From Cercis canadensis (Eukaryota > Streptophyta > Magnoliopsida > Fabales > Fabaceae), in assembly GCA_003255065.1 (NCBI GenBank), contig QAOA01006185.1:99137-163136 (forward strand): a stretch of DNA of 64,000 nucleotides, written 5' to 3'. Under the pieces are notes generated by a model. That model saw nothing but the letters and a program-made list of their open reading frames with translations, searched no databases and had not been told where the DNA came from. A program made the position numbers and the translations under genes. Shown here in pieces: positions 1 to 9,763 of this stretch; positions within the stretch are counted from its first letter, which is position 1; each line of letters starts with the position of its first letter.

Positions 1-1
1 A

Positions 2-604
2 ATAAATCCAAAAGAAATCTACAGTATAGGAGCTTTTGATATATTATCAGGTTATGTTATTATCAAAACCGTAGAACAAAATATTCCAGTCTCTGGAACT
101 TTTAAAACTTTATCTTTATTGACCCCTTCAATGTTGAAAGTTCATAGTAAAGTTTATAACTACCTACATGTAGGATTAATTCAAGTAGCCGCTAAACCAC
201 TTCAGAGAAGAGGAATAGATTCTCCAGTTTGTTTATGCCTAAGAGACAATAGATTAGTAAAATTTAAAAATCAAATTTTATCTGCTTTAGAAGCTAATCT
301 TCATAATGGGGCAGCATATTTCAATTGCTATCCTGATTACACAGCCTCTATACTAGACTTTAAAAATCAATTCAATATTTTTTTAGATGTTCAAACCCAA
401 AAGGATTTAATGCATGAAGGTACAAGACCTATAGATATTGTTTACAGAATTTACTATAAGGTAATGAAAACTAATGTTAATGTAAAAGCTTTAAGAGTCT
501 CACCAAAGAATGAAACGTTAATTTTTGAGCCAAATACTTTAACCTCTAATTCTATTACTCCTAAAAGATTACTTCATGATGAAATCACTCAAAATACCAA
601 TTGA
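2..604 (+). pseudogene. Viral movement protein domain (30K superfamily), N-terminal part of polyprotein, partial
   Basis: The frame is open from the first bases of the window, so the start lies upstream. Recognisable features are the hydrophobic GLIQVAAKPL strand, the RRGIDSPVCLCLRD segment and a later YPDYTASILD stretch, as in caulimovirid movement proteins. Such proteins modify plasmodesmata for cell-to-cell spread. A TGA at 602-604 interrupts the frame, which then continues open to 1264. In the presumed ancestor this was therefore an internal part of the polyprotein, not a free protein. Confidence 0.8.
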
Positions 605-1264
605 AATTTTCCTGATTTATTGCCTCCTCGACAAATCCCTTCTTCATTAAATCAAGTAATAGAGAATAATTCAGGATCAATAGAATTAAGATTTTCTAGA
701 TCATTTTCGCATTCTTCCAAAAGTAGTTTTAACGATTCCTCTTCAGTACATTCAAGTAGAAGGTCAGTAGACTCTTATCAAAACATAAATCTTCAAGGAG
801 TCAATTTCGAACCAAGAGTACCTCAGCCCTTTTATCATGTAGAAACCAATTCTGAAATCAACAGACCAATAACTCCACCTCTATCTCCTACTTCCTTGTC
901 TCAATTAAATGTTATTTCAAAAGAATTTGTAATAGATAAAGATTATCTAAAAAAGGACTTTATGTCTGAAGAAAATAAAATCAAAAGACAATGGTATTTT
1001 AATAACTATTCGAAAGAAGAGTTACAAAACTTTAAAATTATTTATTATAAGTGTATAGCCCAAATACAGGTTCTAGTCCCCTTCTTCACATGGTTAGAAG
1101 ATTACTCTTTAGATAACAATTTAGACTATCCCTTTAGAAATTCTTTGAATGTCACTCATCAAAATACCAAAACTTGGCAAACCAAAGATAAAAGTCCCAT
1201 CATTTCGATACATCCTCCTTTAGAAGAATTCAGTTTTCTAACAAAGAAGGAAATCAAGTTATAG
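605..1264 (+). pseudogene. Viral polyprotein linker between movement and coat protein
   Basis: This segment is in the same frame as the movement-protein segment, after the TGA at 602-604. It encodes about 220 residues: a serine-rich N-terminal part (repeated SS, HSS and SR) followed by a more structured part rich in Trp, Tyr and Lys. I recognise no catalytic motif. Its position between movement and coat domains suggests the variable linker seen in single-polyprotein caulimovirids. The frame ends at a TAG at 1262-1264; the coat-protein frame already reads sensibly from about 1250, so a one-base indel lies near 1240-1250. Confidence 0.6.
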
Positions 1265-2544
1265 CTTCTCCTTTTAAGATGATACAAGGTGAAGATTCTT
1301 ATCTAGAGGGAAAAACTGTTTCATTAAAATATATTAAAAACCTTCAAGTTCAAAATAACTATACAAATATTACTCTTCATACTATCTCCTCTCAATTGGA
1401 TCACATAGACCTTTTAGTCTCATCTAAACCTACAGCGATAGCAACTTCATCTACCTCTAACAGTTAAATGTTACCTAGAATAGATCCAAATAAACCAATC
1501 TTTCAACCCTTTATAACACCTAAAGATGTTAGTCTAGGAGATGATACTCAAGATATTTTAAAGAAAATTTCTGAAAAATTAAAAGCATTAAATATAAATT
1601 CTAATCAATCTTTAGTCAATACTATTACTAGAGATCAAGCAAGCAATGTAGAATCTGACTTGGAATCTCAATATGACTCAGAGCCTCACCTAAGTTTAAA
1701 TAAGGTTAAAGGAAAAATAAGACAGACTCCCCAATTTGGCAAAACTTATTATCCTAGACCCTCTCCAGCAGATATGCAATATGAAGAAACTTATACTAGT
1801 ACTCAAGCCCATTATGATGCTACCCAACTTCACGAATGGAATATAGATGGCCAGACTGAATATCAAATCCTTAGAACCTTAGAAGAAATGACTATGGCAG
1901 CTACTGCCTATAGAAGAAGAAATAACGAAAAACAAACCGCTAGTTTACTAGTTGCAGGATTTACAGGGCAATTAAAAGGTTGGTGGGATAATTACATTCG
2001 TATGACAGATAAAACTAATATTTTAGGAGATGCAATCAAACAAGAAATTATAGAGGTACAGATGGTAGAAATTCATGAAAATGTAGCCAAATTACTTTAT
2101 TTAATTACTAAACATTTTATAGGCAATCCTTTGCAAATGCAAGAAAGATCCTCAGAGGTCTTAAATAATTTAAAATGTCCAAAAATGTCTGATTTTAGAT
2201 GGTATAAAGATGTTTTCTTAACAAAACTATACTCTAGAACTGATAGTCTACAACCATATTGGAAAGAAAAATTTATAGCCAGACTTCCTAATTCATTCGC
2301 AGAAAGAGTTAGAGAAGCCCTAAGAAAACAATTTAATAACATAGTAATTCCATGGACTGAAATTACTTTTGGAGACTTAATTAATATCATTCATTTAGAA
2401 GGCTCTTCATTATGCCAAGATATTAGATTAAGAAACAAAATTCAAAAGGAAGATAAAACAGGCAAAAAAGAATTAGGAGATTTTTGTTGGCAACATGGTT
2501 ATGAAAATACCGAACCTCCATCCATTCGAAAGAAAAAAAATTGA
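1265..2544 (+). pseudogene. Viral coat (capsid) protein domain
   Basis: One frame carries this segment, with an internal TAA at 1465-1467 and a double stop TGA-TAA at 2542-2547. After a charged, disordered first ~110 residues comes a capsid-like domain containing GFTGQLKGWWDN and later FRWYKDVFLTKLYSR and PYWKEKFIARLP. This pattern is shared by caulimovirid coat proteins and distantly by retroelement Gag. The protein would package viral DNA. The basic end (IRKKKN) precedes the zinc-knuckle segment in the same frame. Confidence 0.75.
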
Positions 2545-2829
2545 TAAGAAAAACTAGAAAAAAGAAATAGTTATCCAAGAAATAATTACCCTAGGAAAAT
2601 AAATAGAAATTATCCAAAACAACCTAAGCCTTCTTCTTCTCAACCTCCTTCAAATAAACCCCAGAAAAAATTTAAAAAACATATTAAGTTTAGAACACAA
2701 GTTTGCTATAAGTGTGGTAGAATATGACATTTTAGTAAAAATTGTCCCATGAAACAAAGAATTAATGAATTAAACATAGATGACAAGATTGAAGAACAAT
2801 TAGAAAAACTGTTCTTAGAAGATTCTTAG
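2545..2829 (+). pseudogene. Viral CCHC zinc knuckle (nucleic-acid binding), stop inside the knuckle
   Basis: This continues the coat-protein frame past the double stop. A basic, Asn/Pro/Lys-rich stretch leads to a C-x2-C-x4-H-x4-C knuckle at 2704-2745. The residue just before the His, normally Gly, is replaced by TGA at 2725-2727. A further TAG lies at 2827-2829. In living relatives the knuckle binds viral RNA during packaging. The segment is too short and interrupted to be expressed. Confidence 0.75.
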
Positions 2830-2836
2830 TCAGAAA

Positions 2837-3232
2837 ATGAAAATGAATTTGAAGAAATTTATGCAATACAAGAAGATTCACAAACCGAATTATCCTCTGA
2901 TAATAACTCTACAACTCATAGAAGAATTAGAAGACCCAAATCTTAAAAAACATTATCTAGAACAATTAAAAAGGGAATTAGAATTTGAGGAAGAAAAAGA
3001 GAAAATAGAACCTTATAATCTAGGGAAAATATTTCAACAATTTCAGGTTAAATCACCTTCTAGTCAAACTACAATACAAGATTTGCAATATGAAATAAAT
3101 CAATTAAAAGAAGAAATAAAGGAATTACGAATAAAAGACATAGAAATAGAATCTCAACTAATACAGTATGTAAGAGTTCAAAGGACACAAAGAAGAAGGA
3201 TCATCAGAAGAAATTTATTTAAACAATATTAG
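2837..3232 (+). pseudogene. Viral polyprotein segment with predicted coiled coil, upstream of protease
   Basis: This frame encodes a very Glu/Lys-rich helical stretch (EEEKEKIEPY, then INQLKEEIKELRIKDIEIES with heptad-like spacing). It ends in a basic RRRIIRR patch and a TAG. The reading frame differs from the zinc-knuckle segment before it, and the likely shift is about 2900-2940. It fits the connector between capsid and protease domains in caulimovirid polyproteins; no enzymatic motif is visible. Confidence 0.55.
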
Positions 3233-3698
3233 CCATATCCAGTATCATAAATGGTATTGTTTAATCAATTTAGTCATCAATAAAGGATTTAATAAAAATC
3301 TAGTAGCTCTAATAAATTCAGGAGCCGATCAAAATTGTATACAGGAAGGATTAGTTCCAACTCAATATTATGAAAAAACTTCGGAAAGATTACATGGAGC
3401 TAATGGAGTAAGGTTACAAATCAACTACAAGTTATCTAAAACACACATTTGTAATCAAGGCATATGCTTGAAGACTACCTTTTTATTAGTCAAAGATATG
3501 AAAGAACAATTAATATTAGAAACCCCTTTTTTAACCCAAATTTATCCTTTCAAAGTAACTCATAAGGGAATACAAACTATCATACTAGATAAATACAATT
3601 TAATTTTATATCTTCTCCTAGAATCAAAGAAATTAATAATCTACAAGATACTACAATTTTTTCCCTTAATAGAATTTACTCAAAGAGACAGCAGATAA
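3204..3698 (+). pseudogene. Viral aspartic protease domain with altered active-site residue
   Basis: The third frame carries an ALI-x-SGADQNCI motif at about 3306-3341, the flap-like GANGVRL region, and a C-terminal ILETPFLTQIYPF that matches the ILG-[ST]-PF-type end of pararetroviral proteases. The codon where the catalytic Asp of D-[ST]-G is expected (3315-3317) is AAT (Asn), so the protease should be inactive even without the frameshifts. This enzyme normally cuts the polyprotein. Confidence 0.75.
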
Positions 3699-3742
3699 GC
3701 TTTTTAGCTAAAGAAATTCATTATAAAAGAATAGAAGAACAA

Positions 3743-5169
3743 TTGCAAACACCTATAGTTCAACAAAAGGTAGAGTTACTACAAAAGCAATTTGAAAAAG
3801 AAGTTTGTGCTGATATTCCCAATGCTTTCTGGCAAAGAAAAAGACATATAATAAATTTACCCTATGAAAAGGATTTCGATGAAAGAAAAATTCCTACAAA
3901 AGCTAGGCCCATTCAAATGAATAATGAATTATTAGACTATTGTAAAAAGGAAATTAAGGAATTATCAGATAAAAAACTTATCAGACCAGTAAATCTCCTT
4001 GGAGTTGTGCTGCCTTCTATGTACAAAACCAAGCTGAATTAGAAAGAGGAGCCCCAAGATTAGTCATTAATTATAAACCTTTAAATAAAGTACTTCAATG
4101 GATTAGATATCCAATCCCTAATAAAAAAGACCTTATAGGAAGATTATATAATGCATCAATTTTTTCAAAATTTGACATGAAGTTGGGATTTTGGCAAATT
4201 CAAATCAAAGAAGAAGACAAATACAAAACAGCTTTTACCATACCTTTTGGTCACTATGAATGGAATGTCATGCCCTTTGGACTAAAAAATGCTCCTTCTG
4301 AGTTTCAAAATATGATGAACGATATCTTAAATCCTTATACTAATTTCACCATAGTGTACATAGATGATGTATTAGTATACTCAAATTCTTTAGAACAACA
4401 CTTTAAACATTTAAAAACTTTCTTTCATGTTGTCAAAGAAAATGGTTTAGTTGTGTCAACCAAAAAGATGACATTATTCCAAACTAAAGTTAGATTTCTA
4501 GGTCATGATATTTATCAGGGAACCATTAAACCTATTAGTAGATCTATAGAATTCGCAGAAAAATTTCCAAACGAAATAAAAGATAAGAAACAATTACAAA
4601 GATTTTTAGGTTGCCTTAATTATGTCGCCGATTTCATACCTAATCTAAGAATTATATGTAAACCATTATTTAAAAGACTAAAAAAGAATCCTCCTGCTTG
4701 GAATAATGAAATGACTGAAGTCATTAAACTTATAAAAATTCAAGTCAAGCATCTCCTTTGTTTAGGAATACCTAATCCAGAATCATTAATGATAGTAGAA
4801 ACTGATGCTTTAGATATAGGTTATGGAGGAATTTTAAAGCAAAAGCCTAATAATAGAGAACAGATTGTTCGTTATCATTCTAGCTCATGGATCGAAAGTC
4901 AAAAGAATTATTCTACAATAAAAAAGGAAATTTTATCTATTGTTCTATGCATTACTAAATTTCAAGATGATTTGATAAACAAGAAATTCCTTTTACGCAT
5001 TGATTGCAAAGCTGCAAAAGATGTTTTACAAAAAGATGTTCAAAATTTAGTTTCTAAACAAATTTTTGCAAGATGGCAGGCCATTCTTTCTTGCTTTGAG
5101 TTTGATATAGAATTCATTAAAGGAGAGAATAATTCACTACCAAATTTCCTTACCAGAGAATTTTTATAG
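3743..5169 (+). pseudogene. Viral reverse transcriptase-RNase H, one frameshift
   Basis: The fingers part is read in one frame to about 3985 and the rest in another from there to the TAG at 5167-5169. The RT part has the KARPIQMN and LVINYKPLN blocks, FSKFDMKLGFWQI, the FG-HYEWNVMPFGLKNAP block and the catalytic YIDDVLVYS. RNase H follows, with ETDA, the NYSTIKKEILSIV helix, RIDCKAA and the terminal GENNSLPNFLTREF. Together they copy pregenomic RNA into DNA. The frame shift near 3986 separates fingers from palm, so this copy cannot make active enzyme. Confidence 0.9.
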
Positions 5170-5257
5170 GGTTTCAAGAATGGGTGAGAAAACACCCCCA
5201 AAATCAAAAGAATGATTTGCCAAAAAATTAACATCGTCTCCTTCAATTTCAACTCAT

Positions 5258-6388
5258 TTGACTTCATTCCAACAATTTCCCCCAATGCCTTCTCCAAGGG
5301 CAACTAGACCTCCTTTTCGTCCTCAATCACCTATAGTTTCATCAAACAGATTTACTGTTTTAGGATCACCACCTAGTTCATCAACATCTCCAAAAACTCA
5401 ATCCCCAGAAATTTCTCCTGTTTGCTACCTACCTAAAACCAAAAAATTGGTAATCTTTCCCGTAGACAATGTAGCTGAACCAAGAGATTTAGCAAAAGCA
5501 ATCTTTCCTTCGGAATGGCATTATTTTCCAAAGTCAATGCGAAAATCCAAAGAATTTTATGAGTTCATCCTAGTTGATTCTGATTCTATCAAATTTACTC
5601 CCACAATGAAACATAATAAACCCAATGAAGTTTCTTTCTCCAAAATGACCATTCTCAAAGTCATACATCCTTTCCAATGGGGACAATCATTTGAAGAACC
5701 CAAAAAAATTTCTTACTCATTTGACCCTCTTTATTATAATTATCTAGACTACATGGATGCATGGTACAATGACCTTTGGGTTAGAGAATTTGATCATTCT
5801 TGGTTCTTTCAATTTGATCTAAACTGTCAAAAATCCTTTCTTGCCTGGTTCATAGATATTGGCCTTTGTCCAGCCATATTTCCCCAAGAAATCAAAGATA
5901 GTTGGGACCTCTTTCAATCAAACTCCAATTTTCCTCAATATTACAAATTCATTTACTTTATAATTCAATTTCGTCTCCCATGGATTATGTGTTGGGATTA
6001 CTGCATTCATGAAATTTATCCTCCTCCTTTTCATAAGTATTTAGCTAGAGAAATAAAAATCCGTTGGTGGCCTAAATTTACTTTCGATCATGCCAAGAAA
6101 AACGAAGTAGCAAAATGGCTATCTGAAAATCCTCATCTCACCAGCAATCCTCAATCTCAAGAAACCTTTTTAGTAACAAAGACATTTTGTCAAGATGATC
6201 TTGCAGCCTCGACCTCGAGGAAAGATTTCAAAGACAAACTTAAAAAGACTCTTCAACAGTTAGAAGAAGAAGCAGCCTCATCAAGTGATACCAAAGATCC
6301 TTCAGATCATCACAATCAACTACAATCCAATGAAGATGACTGTTATGGGATAGATATTACTTCTGACGAAGTATTTGTCCCATTCTGA
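5258..6388 (+). CDS. Viral downstream ORF (florendovirus-type ORF2), intact
   Basis: An uninterrupted 376-residue ORF starts 88 bp after the RNase H stop in a different frame. It has a Pro/Ser-rich N-terminal ~50 residues, then a Trp/Phe/Tyr-rich globular part with WFFQFDLNCQKSFLAWF, YYKFIYFIIQFRLPWIMCWDY and KIRWWPKFTFDHAKK. The C-terminus is acidic and Ser-rich after a short Leu/Glu/Lys helix. Proteins with this aromatic signature are common in plant genomes beside pararetroviral polyproteins; their function is not established. It is striking that this ORF is open while the polyprotein is broken many times. It could still be translated, but nothing here proves expression. Confidence 0.75.
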   Translation: MTSFQQFPPMPSPRATRPPFRPQSPIVSSNRFTVLGSPPSSSTSPKTQSPEISPVCYLPKTKKLVIFPVDNVAEPRDLAKAIFPSEWHYFPKSMRKSKEFYEFILVDSDSIKFTPTMKHNKPNEVSFSKMTILKVIHPFQWGQSFEEPKKISYSFDPLYYNYLDYMDAWYNDLWVREFDHSWFFQFDLNCQKSFLAWFIDIGLCPAIFPQEIKDSWDLFQSNSNFPQYYKFIYFIIQFRLPWIMCWDYCIHEIYPPPFHKYLAREIKIRWWPKFTFDHAKKNEVAKWLSENPHLTSNPQSQETFLVTKTFCQDDLAASTSRKDFKDKLKKTLQQLEEEAASSSDTKDPSDHHNQLQSNEDDCYGIDITSDEVFVPF

Positions 6389-6454
6389 CTCATCCAAGTC
6401 ATTTCAGTCAGACAAAAATAAAGGAGTAACATTAATCATTCATATGCTCGTAGC

Positions 6455-6543
6455 ATGCCAGCTCAAAAGGTCATTCACAAGACAACAGTAATCTCGTATA
6501 ACATGCCAGCTCAAAAGGTCATTCACAAGTCAACAGTAATCTC
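6455..6543 (+). repeat. 41 bp direct repeat upstream of the viral promoter
   Basis: Two 41 bp copies (6455-6495 and 6503-6543) differ at one base and sit 48 bp apart. They contain GGTCATTCACAAG and CAACAGTAATCTC. They lie about 140-230 bp upstream of the viral TATA box, where caulimovirid enhancers occur. An enhancer role is inference. Confidence 0.85.
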
Positions 6544-6680
6544 CGACAAAGCTGAGATTCTCTCATTCTGCCTACAAAAGAAGACAACCAGCTCATCAAA
6601 AAGGACGGTTCTCTTATCAACTCAAGAATCATTATAGTATAATGAATCATATTGTAATATAATTTGAAGTCCATGTTTTT

Positions 6681-6690
6681 CTATAAATAA
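6681..6690 (+). promoter_or_regulatory. TATA box of putative pregenomic RNA promoter
   Basis: CTATAAATAA lies about 290 bp after ORF2, downstream of the 41 bp repeats. Its place and spacing match the pregenomic RNA promoter of caulimovirids. Transcription would begin near 6710-6720 and run off into flanking host DNA in this copy. Confidence 0.6.
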
Positions 6691-6862
6691 CTAGTTAGTT
6701 CCCAATTGTAAGGCAGAGTTGGAAAAAATTCAGAAAAACCATTTTGAAAGAATCCTCTGCCAGAAGTTTACATTCAAGCCTTATATTACTTTTGAAGGAA
6801 TAGCTTAAGTCATTGTAAGTACTATTTTTTATCAATATAATTTCATTTCATAATTTTACATC

Positions 6863-6971
6863 TATCCTCTTCCCACTTTTTTGGACGGACTACCGCCAAA
6901 CTAGTCTCCCATTTACTTAGCATTATCCTCTTCCCACTTCTCTGGATGGACTACCACCAAATTAGTTTCCC
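6863..6971 (+). repeat. 48 bp direct repeat in putative viral leader
   Basis: Two 48 bp copies (6863-6910 and 6924-6971), each starting TATCCTCTTCCCAC and containing GGA-GGACTACC, differ at about six positions. They lie downstream of the TATA box, where the pregenomic RNA leader would be. No tRNA-Met primer site is visible in or after them. Confidence 0.8.
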
Positions 6972-7536
6972 TCACTTGCATAAATTTACTATTCAAAAGT
7001 CACTGTTCATTTTACTATTCATCATTAAATTTCCGCAGTTTTTAAATATTCACTGTATTTGTACGATTTATACGATCCAAGTGCAACAGCAAGTTACCAA
7101 CTATATTTTTCTCCCTGATTATTACGTTTATTTATTTCTACATGTCAAATATTGGTGTGTTCTATAGTTATGTCAATTAGATTGAAACGCTAGCATATTC
7201 ATTATTGTAGCATTAGCACAAAAGCAAGAAAAGAAGTGCCAAGGTTTTTTTTTTTTTTTAATTATTATTTATAACATTTTCGTTGATGATTGAACAAGTT
7301 AAGAATTACTCAATCATGGAGATTCAGGTATTGAAAGATCTGAATGAAACAGGGGCTTGAATCTCATGAATAATGAAACACACGTAAGTGTTTTATTTTT
7401 TTTTTTCTTCTTAATTGGAGTAAAAACATAACCAGTTTACATAACTAAAAACTATTAATATTACTTTTTTTTTCTTGGTTATCCCTAATTACCTCCTATA
7501 AACTATCTAGATTACTTATCAATGGACTACACCTAG
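6972..7536. other. AT-rich intergenic DNA, no recognisable gene
   Basis: Low-complexity AT-rich sequence with poly-T runs near 7246 and 7400. It may still include the 3' edge of the viral insert. No ORF of interest was seen. Confidence 0.5.
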
Positions 7537-7809
7537 TGTTAAGAACCAATTCAACCTAAAAGCAAAACTTAAGCTTTTAGGTTAATTGAATTGGTTCTTA
7601 ACATGATATTAGAGTCATTTTGACCAAGCAGTCGAATATTTCTGCCTCACTTTCTCAATTAAATTAAAATTTTAGCACATGGTATATAAGCATGTGCTTT
7701 GTCCATGCTTCAAGCCTAAAGAGCTTTAACGTGCGGAGGTGTGTTTATAAAATCATTCATGAGCTTTCACTTAATAACTTAAGTTTTTAAGTTGAATCGC
7801 TTCTTAACA
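7537..7809 (+). mobile_element. SMART/TRIM miniature LTR retrotransposon (SMART-1), 5' LTR rearranged
   Basis: The element is 273 bp. Its 3' LTR (7740-7809, TG...CA, 70 bp) is homologous to the LTR of the perfect element at 54496-54787. A decayed tRNA-Met primer site (TGATATTAGAGTC) follows the 5' LTR at 7604-7616, and a purine-rich tract precedes the 3' LTR. Flanks are CCTAG/CTTAG, a 4-of-5 target-site duplication. The 5' LTR (7537-7603) has its first ~26 bp replaced by an inverted copy of its last part, so it reads as a hairpin. Confidence 0.8.
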
Positions 7810-9763
7810 CTTAGTACCTTAATATTTCTTTTCCATTGGTGAATAAAATTTTACAGTCATTCAGATGACATTGACAATAGATGACCCATTTCCATTTCCT
7901 GAAACACACCTAGTTTGATTATAGATCAACCCTCTCAAGTGCTGCTCCTTGCTATTGTGATATGAACCATTGGCACTTTGTGCAACATTGGGAATAGGAA
8001 TAGGTATATGATCATCTCCGTTAAGAAACCATTGCATCCAGAAGTAGTAGTCTTGGAGGAAAGCCCATATTCTTGCAATATTGATTGCAACTCTTTCACC
8101 AATTGAACCACAAGTGCATTATCGGTACATAGAGGAGAAGAAGCATACTGGGTTAAATAGGCAAGCATGTTCTTGTAGTCGGAATAGGTGATTCCTTTTA
8201 ACTCAAACCTAAGATGACCCCTTGCACCATATAGCCTTAAATTCAATTGAGCTCGGAGAACCAAATTCGTGTATAATGGCATCCCTCTTCCTCTTCATGG
8301 GGTCAGTGCTAGAGAGTAACACCTCATTTGAGTACACTACTGAGGTTTGTGCCCCCATCAATCTTCCTACTCCTCAAACACCCTCTTCGTCTCCTTGGAA
8401 GCCTCACTTGTCCTCACAGTACTGCCTCCTAAGAATATGCGATGCGCTAGGCCCAAGGGTTAGCACTAGAATAAAGAAACCCAACCCACGATACACATAA
8501 GTGTGCATGCGCGTGCGTGGGCATGCATGAGCAAGGGCGTGCAATGCAGGTGCGGAGGCAAGCTCTATCTTATCTGGTATAGGAGTTATCTAGTAGTCAT
8601 TCGAGTAGTAGCAGTATTGTAAGAGGACTTGTCTATGGGTGAGTGGTAGAAATGCAGTAGGAAACAGTAGCATAACATGTCTATATAAGCATGTGAGTAG
8701 TAAGTGTAATGCATCAATCAATGGATCAAAGCAAAGCCCTAAAATGGATTTCACCAAGCTCTTTATCAATGGAGAATTTGCTGGTTCCATTACGGGTTCT
8801 CAAGACTTTTATCTCATCATTTTTCTATGTTCATCTTCTTTACAACTATAGGAGATTTTTGAATAGCTATGTGTATACTTTTTTTTATTATTATCTTTGC
8901 TCAAAAAAAAAGGAGAAGGAAAGGATATGCCTTTATAAGGATTTCCTAATAATGACTATCGGTTTTAAAAAAATTATATATGTTTATTATGAAAGCAATT
9001 ATAAGGATTTCCCAATAATCATGCTATAATAATGAATATCGGTTATAAAAAATTGCTGACCTCCAAAATTGTTGGTATAGTTAATTATGAAAGCCCTTAA
9101 TCAAGCTTTGACAAATAAAAAAAAAAACTCAGTTTAATGCAATTGGTATTTAAATAAGGGGGATGCTTAAAATTGACATAAACCGAAATTGTAGGTAAAA
9201 TGAATTATACAAACCTAATATTATTCCATTGACAAAGTATATTAAATTAGGTATTTCTTTAGATATTTTACCAACTTATGTTTTTTTTTTATACCAATAC
9301 AAAAAAAAAATTGGTATAACCATCTCTGACATGAATTTCCTCAATGTTCCTCTTTTATTCATAATGAAGAGATTAAAAACAAAAGGAAAATCAGAAAGTT
9401 TAACTGAACAACAACAAAAGAAAAGATAAAGATTGTATAAGCTTATTTTATTGTAAGGGACATGCCTAAGGTGTTGGAGAAAAAAACTAATCACTTATGC
9501 AAATTGTGAAAATCTGATAGAAGTCCAAGCTGCAATATAGGAAGGATCTATATTGAATGAGGCAAAGGAACAAATATCTATAAAATTGGGGGTAGAAAAA
9601 TTATTACCAAAATTTCCATGGTAAACCCAGGTTCATCATTTCCAAAGTTGACTTCATTTCATTGTTAATTATGATGCCTATTAGCTTTAAAGTTAATTAG
9701 TATATATGAGCATTATTCCTACAATTCCTCTTCCAATTTAAGGCATGCATTAATCCCCATATT
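7810..9763. other. Unassigned intergenic DNA with weak ORF remnants
   Basis: There is no confident gene. A minus-strand frame at 7935-8282 (115 codons, with RGHLRFELKGITYSDYKNML and a Leu-rich helix) looks protein-like but matches no family I recognise; a decayed retroelement Gag/Pol linker is one possibility. A plus-strand frame at 8222-8500 overlaps it. At about 8503-8545 alternating GTGC/GCAT dinucleotides occur. AT-rich sequence with short direct repeats (about 8931-9040) fills the rest. Confidence 0.4.

Larger units (their letters stand above)
1..6971 (+). mobile_element. Endogenous pararetrovirus (Caulimoviridae, florendovirus/petuvirus-like), 5'-truncated by window edge
   Basis: Consecutive segments on one strand show, in order, a 30K-type movement protein, a coat-protein domain, a CCHC zinc knuckle, a retroviral-type aspartic protease, reverse transcriptase and RNase H. 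A separate downstream ORF and a non-coding region with a TATA box and direct repeats follow. One large polyprotein with the movement protein at its N-terminus, plus one extra ORF, is the layout known for florendoviruses and petuviruses. There are no LTRs and no integrase, which separates it from Gypsy elements. The polyprotein is split over all three frames by at least four frameshifts and several stops, so this is an old chromosomal copy, not an infectious genome. The genus is inferred from gene order, not from a phylogeny. The end at 6971 is the last viral-looking repeat; the true junction may lie beyond it. Confidence 0.9.

Noticed and set aside
6681..6690. Viral promoter as evidence for an active, replicating virus
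   Set aside because: The polyprotein is broken in several places and the protease residue is changed; a promoter could at most give transcripts from this copy.
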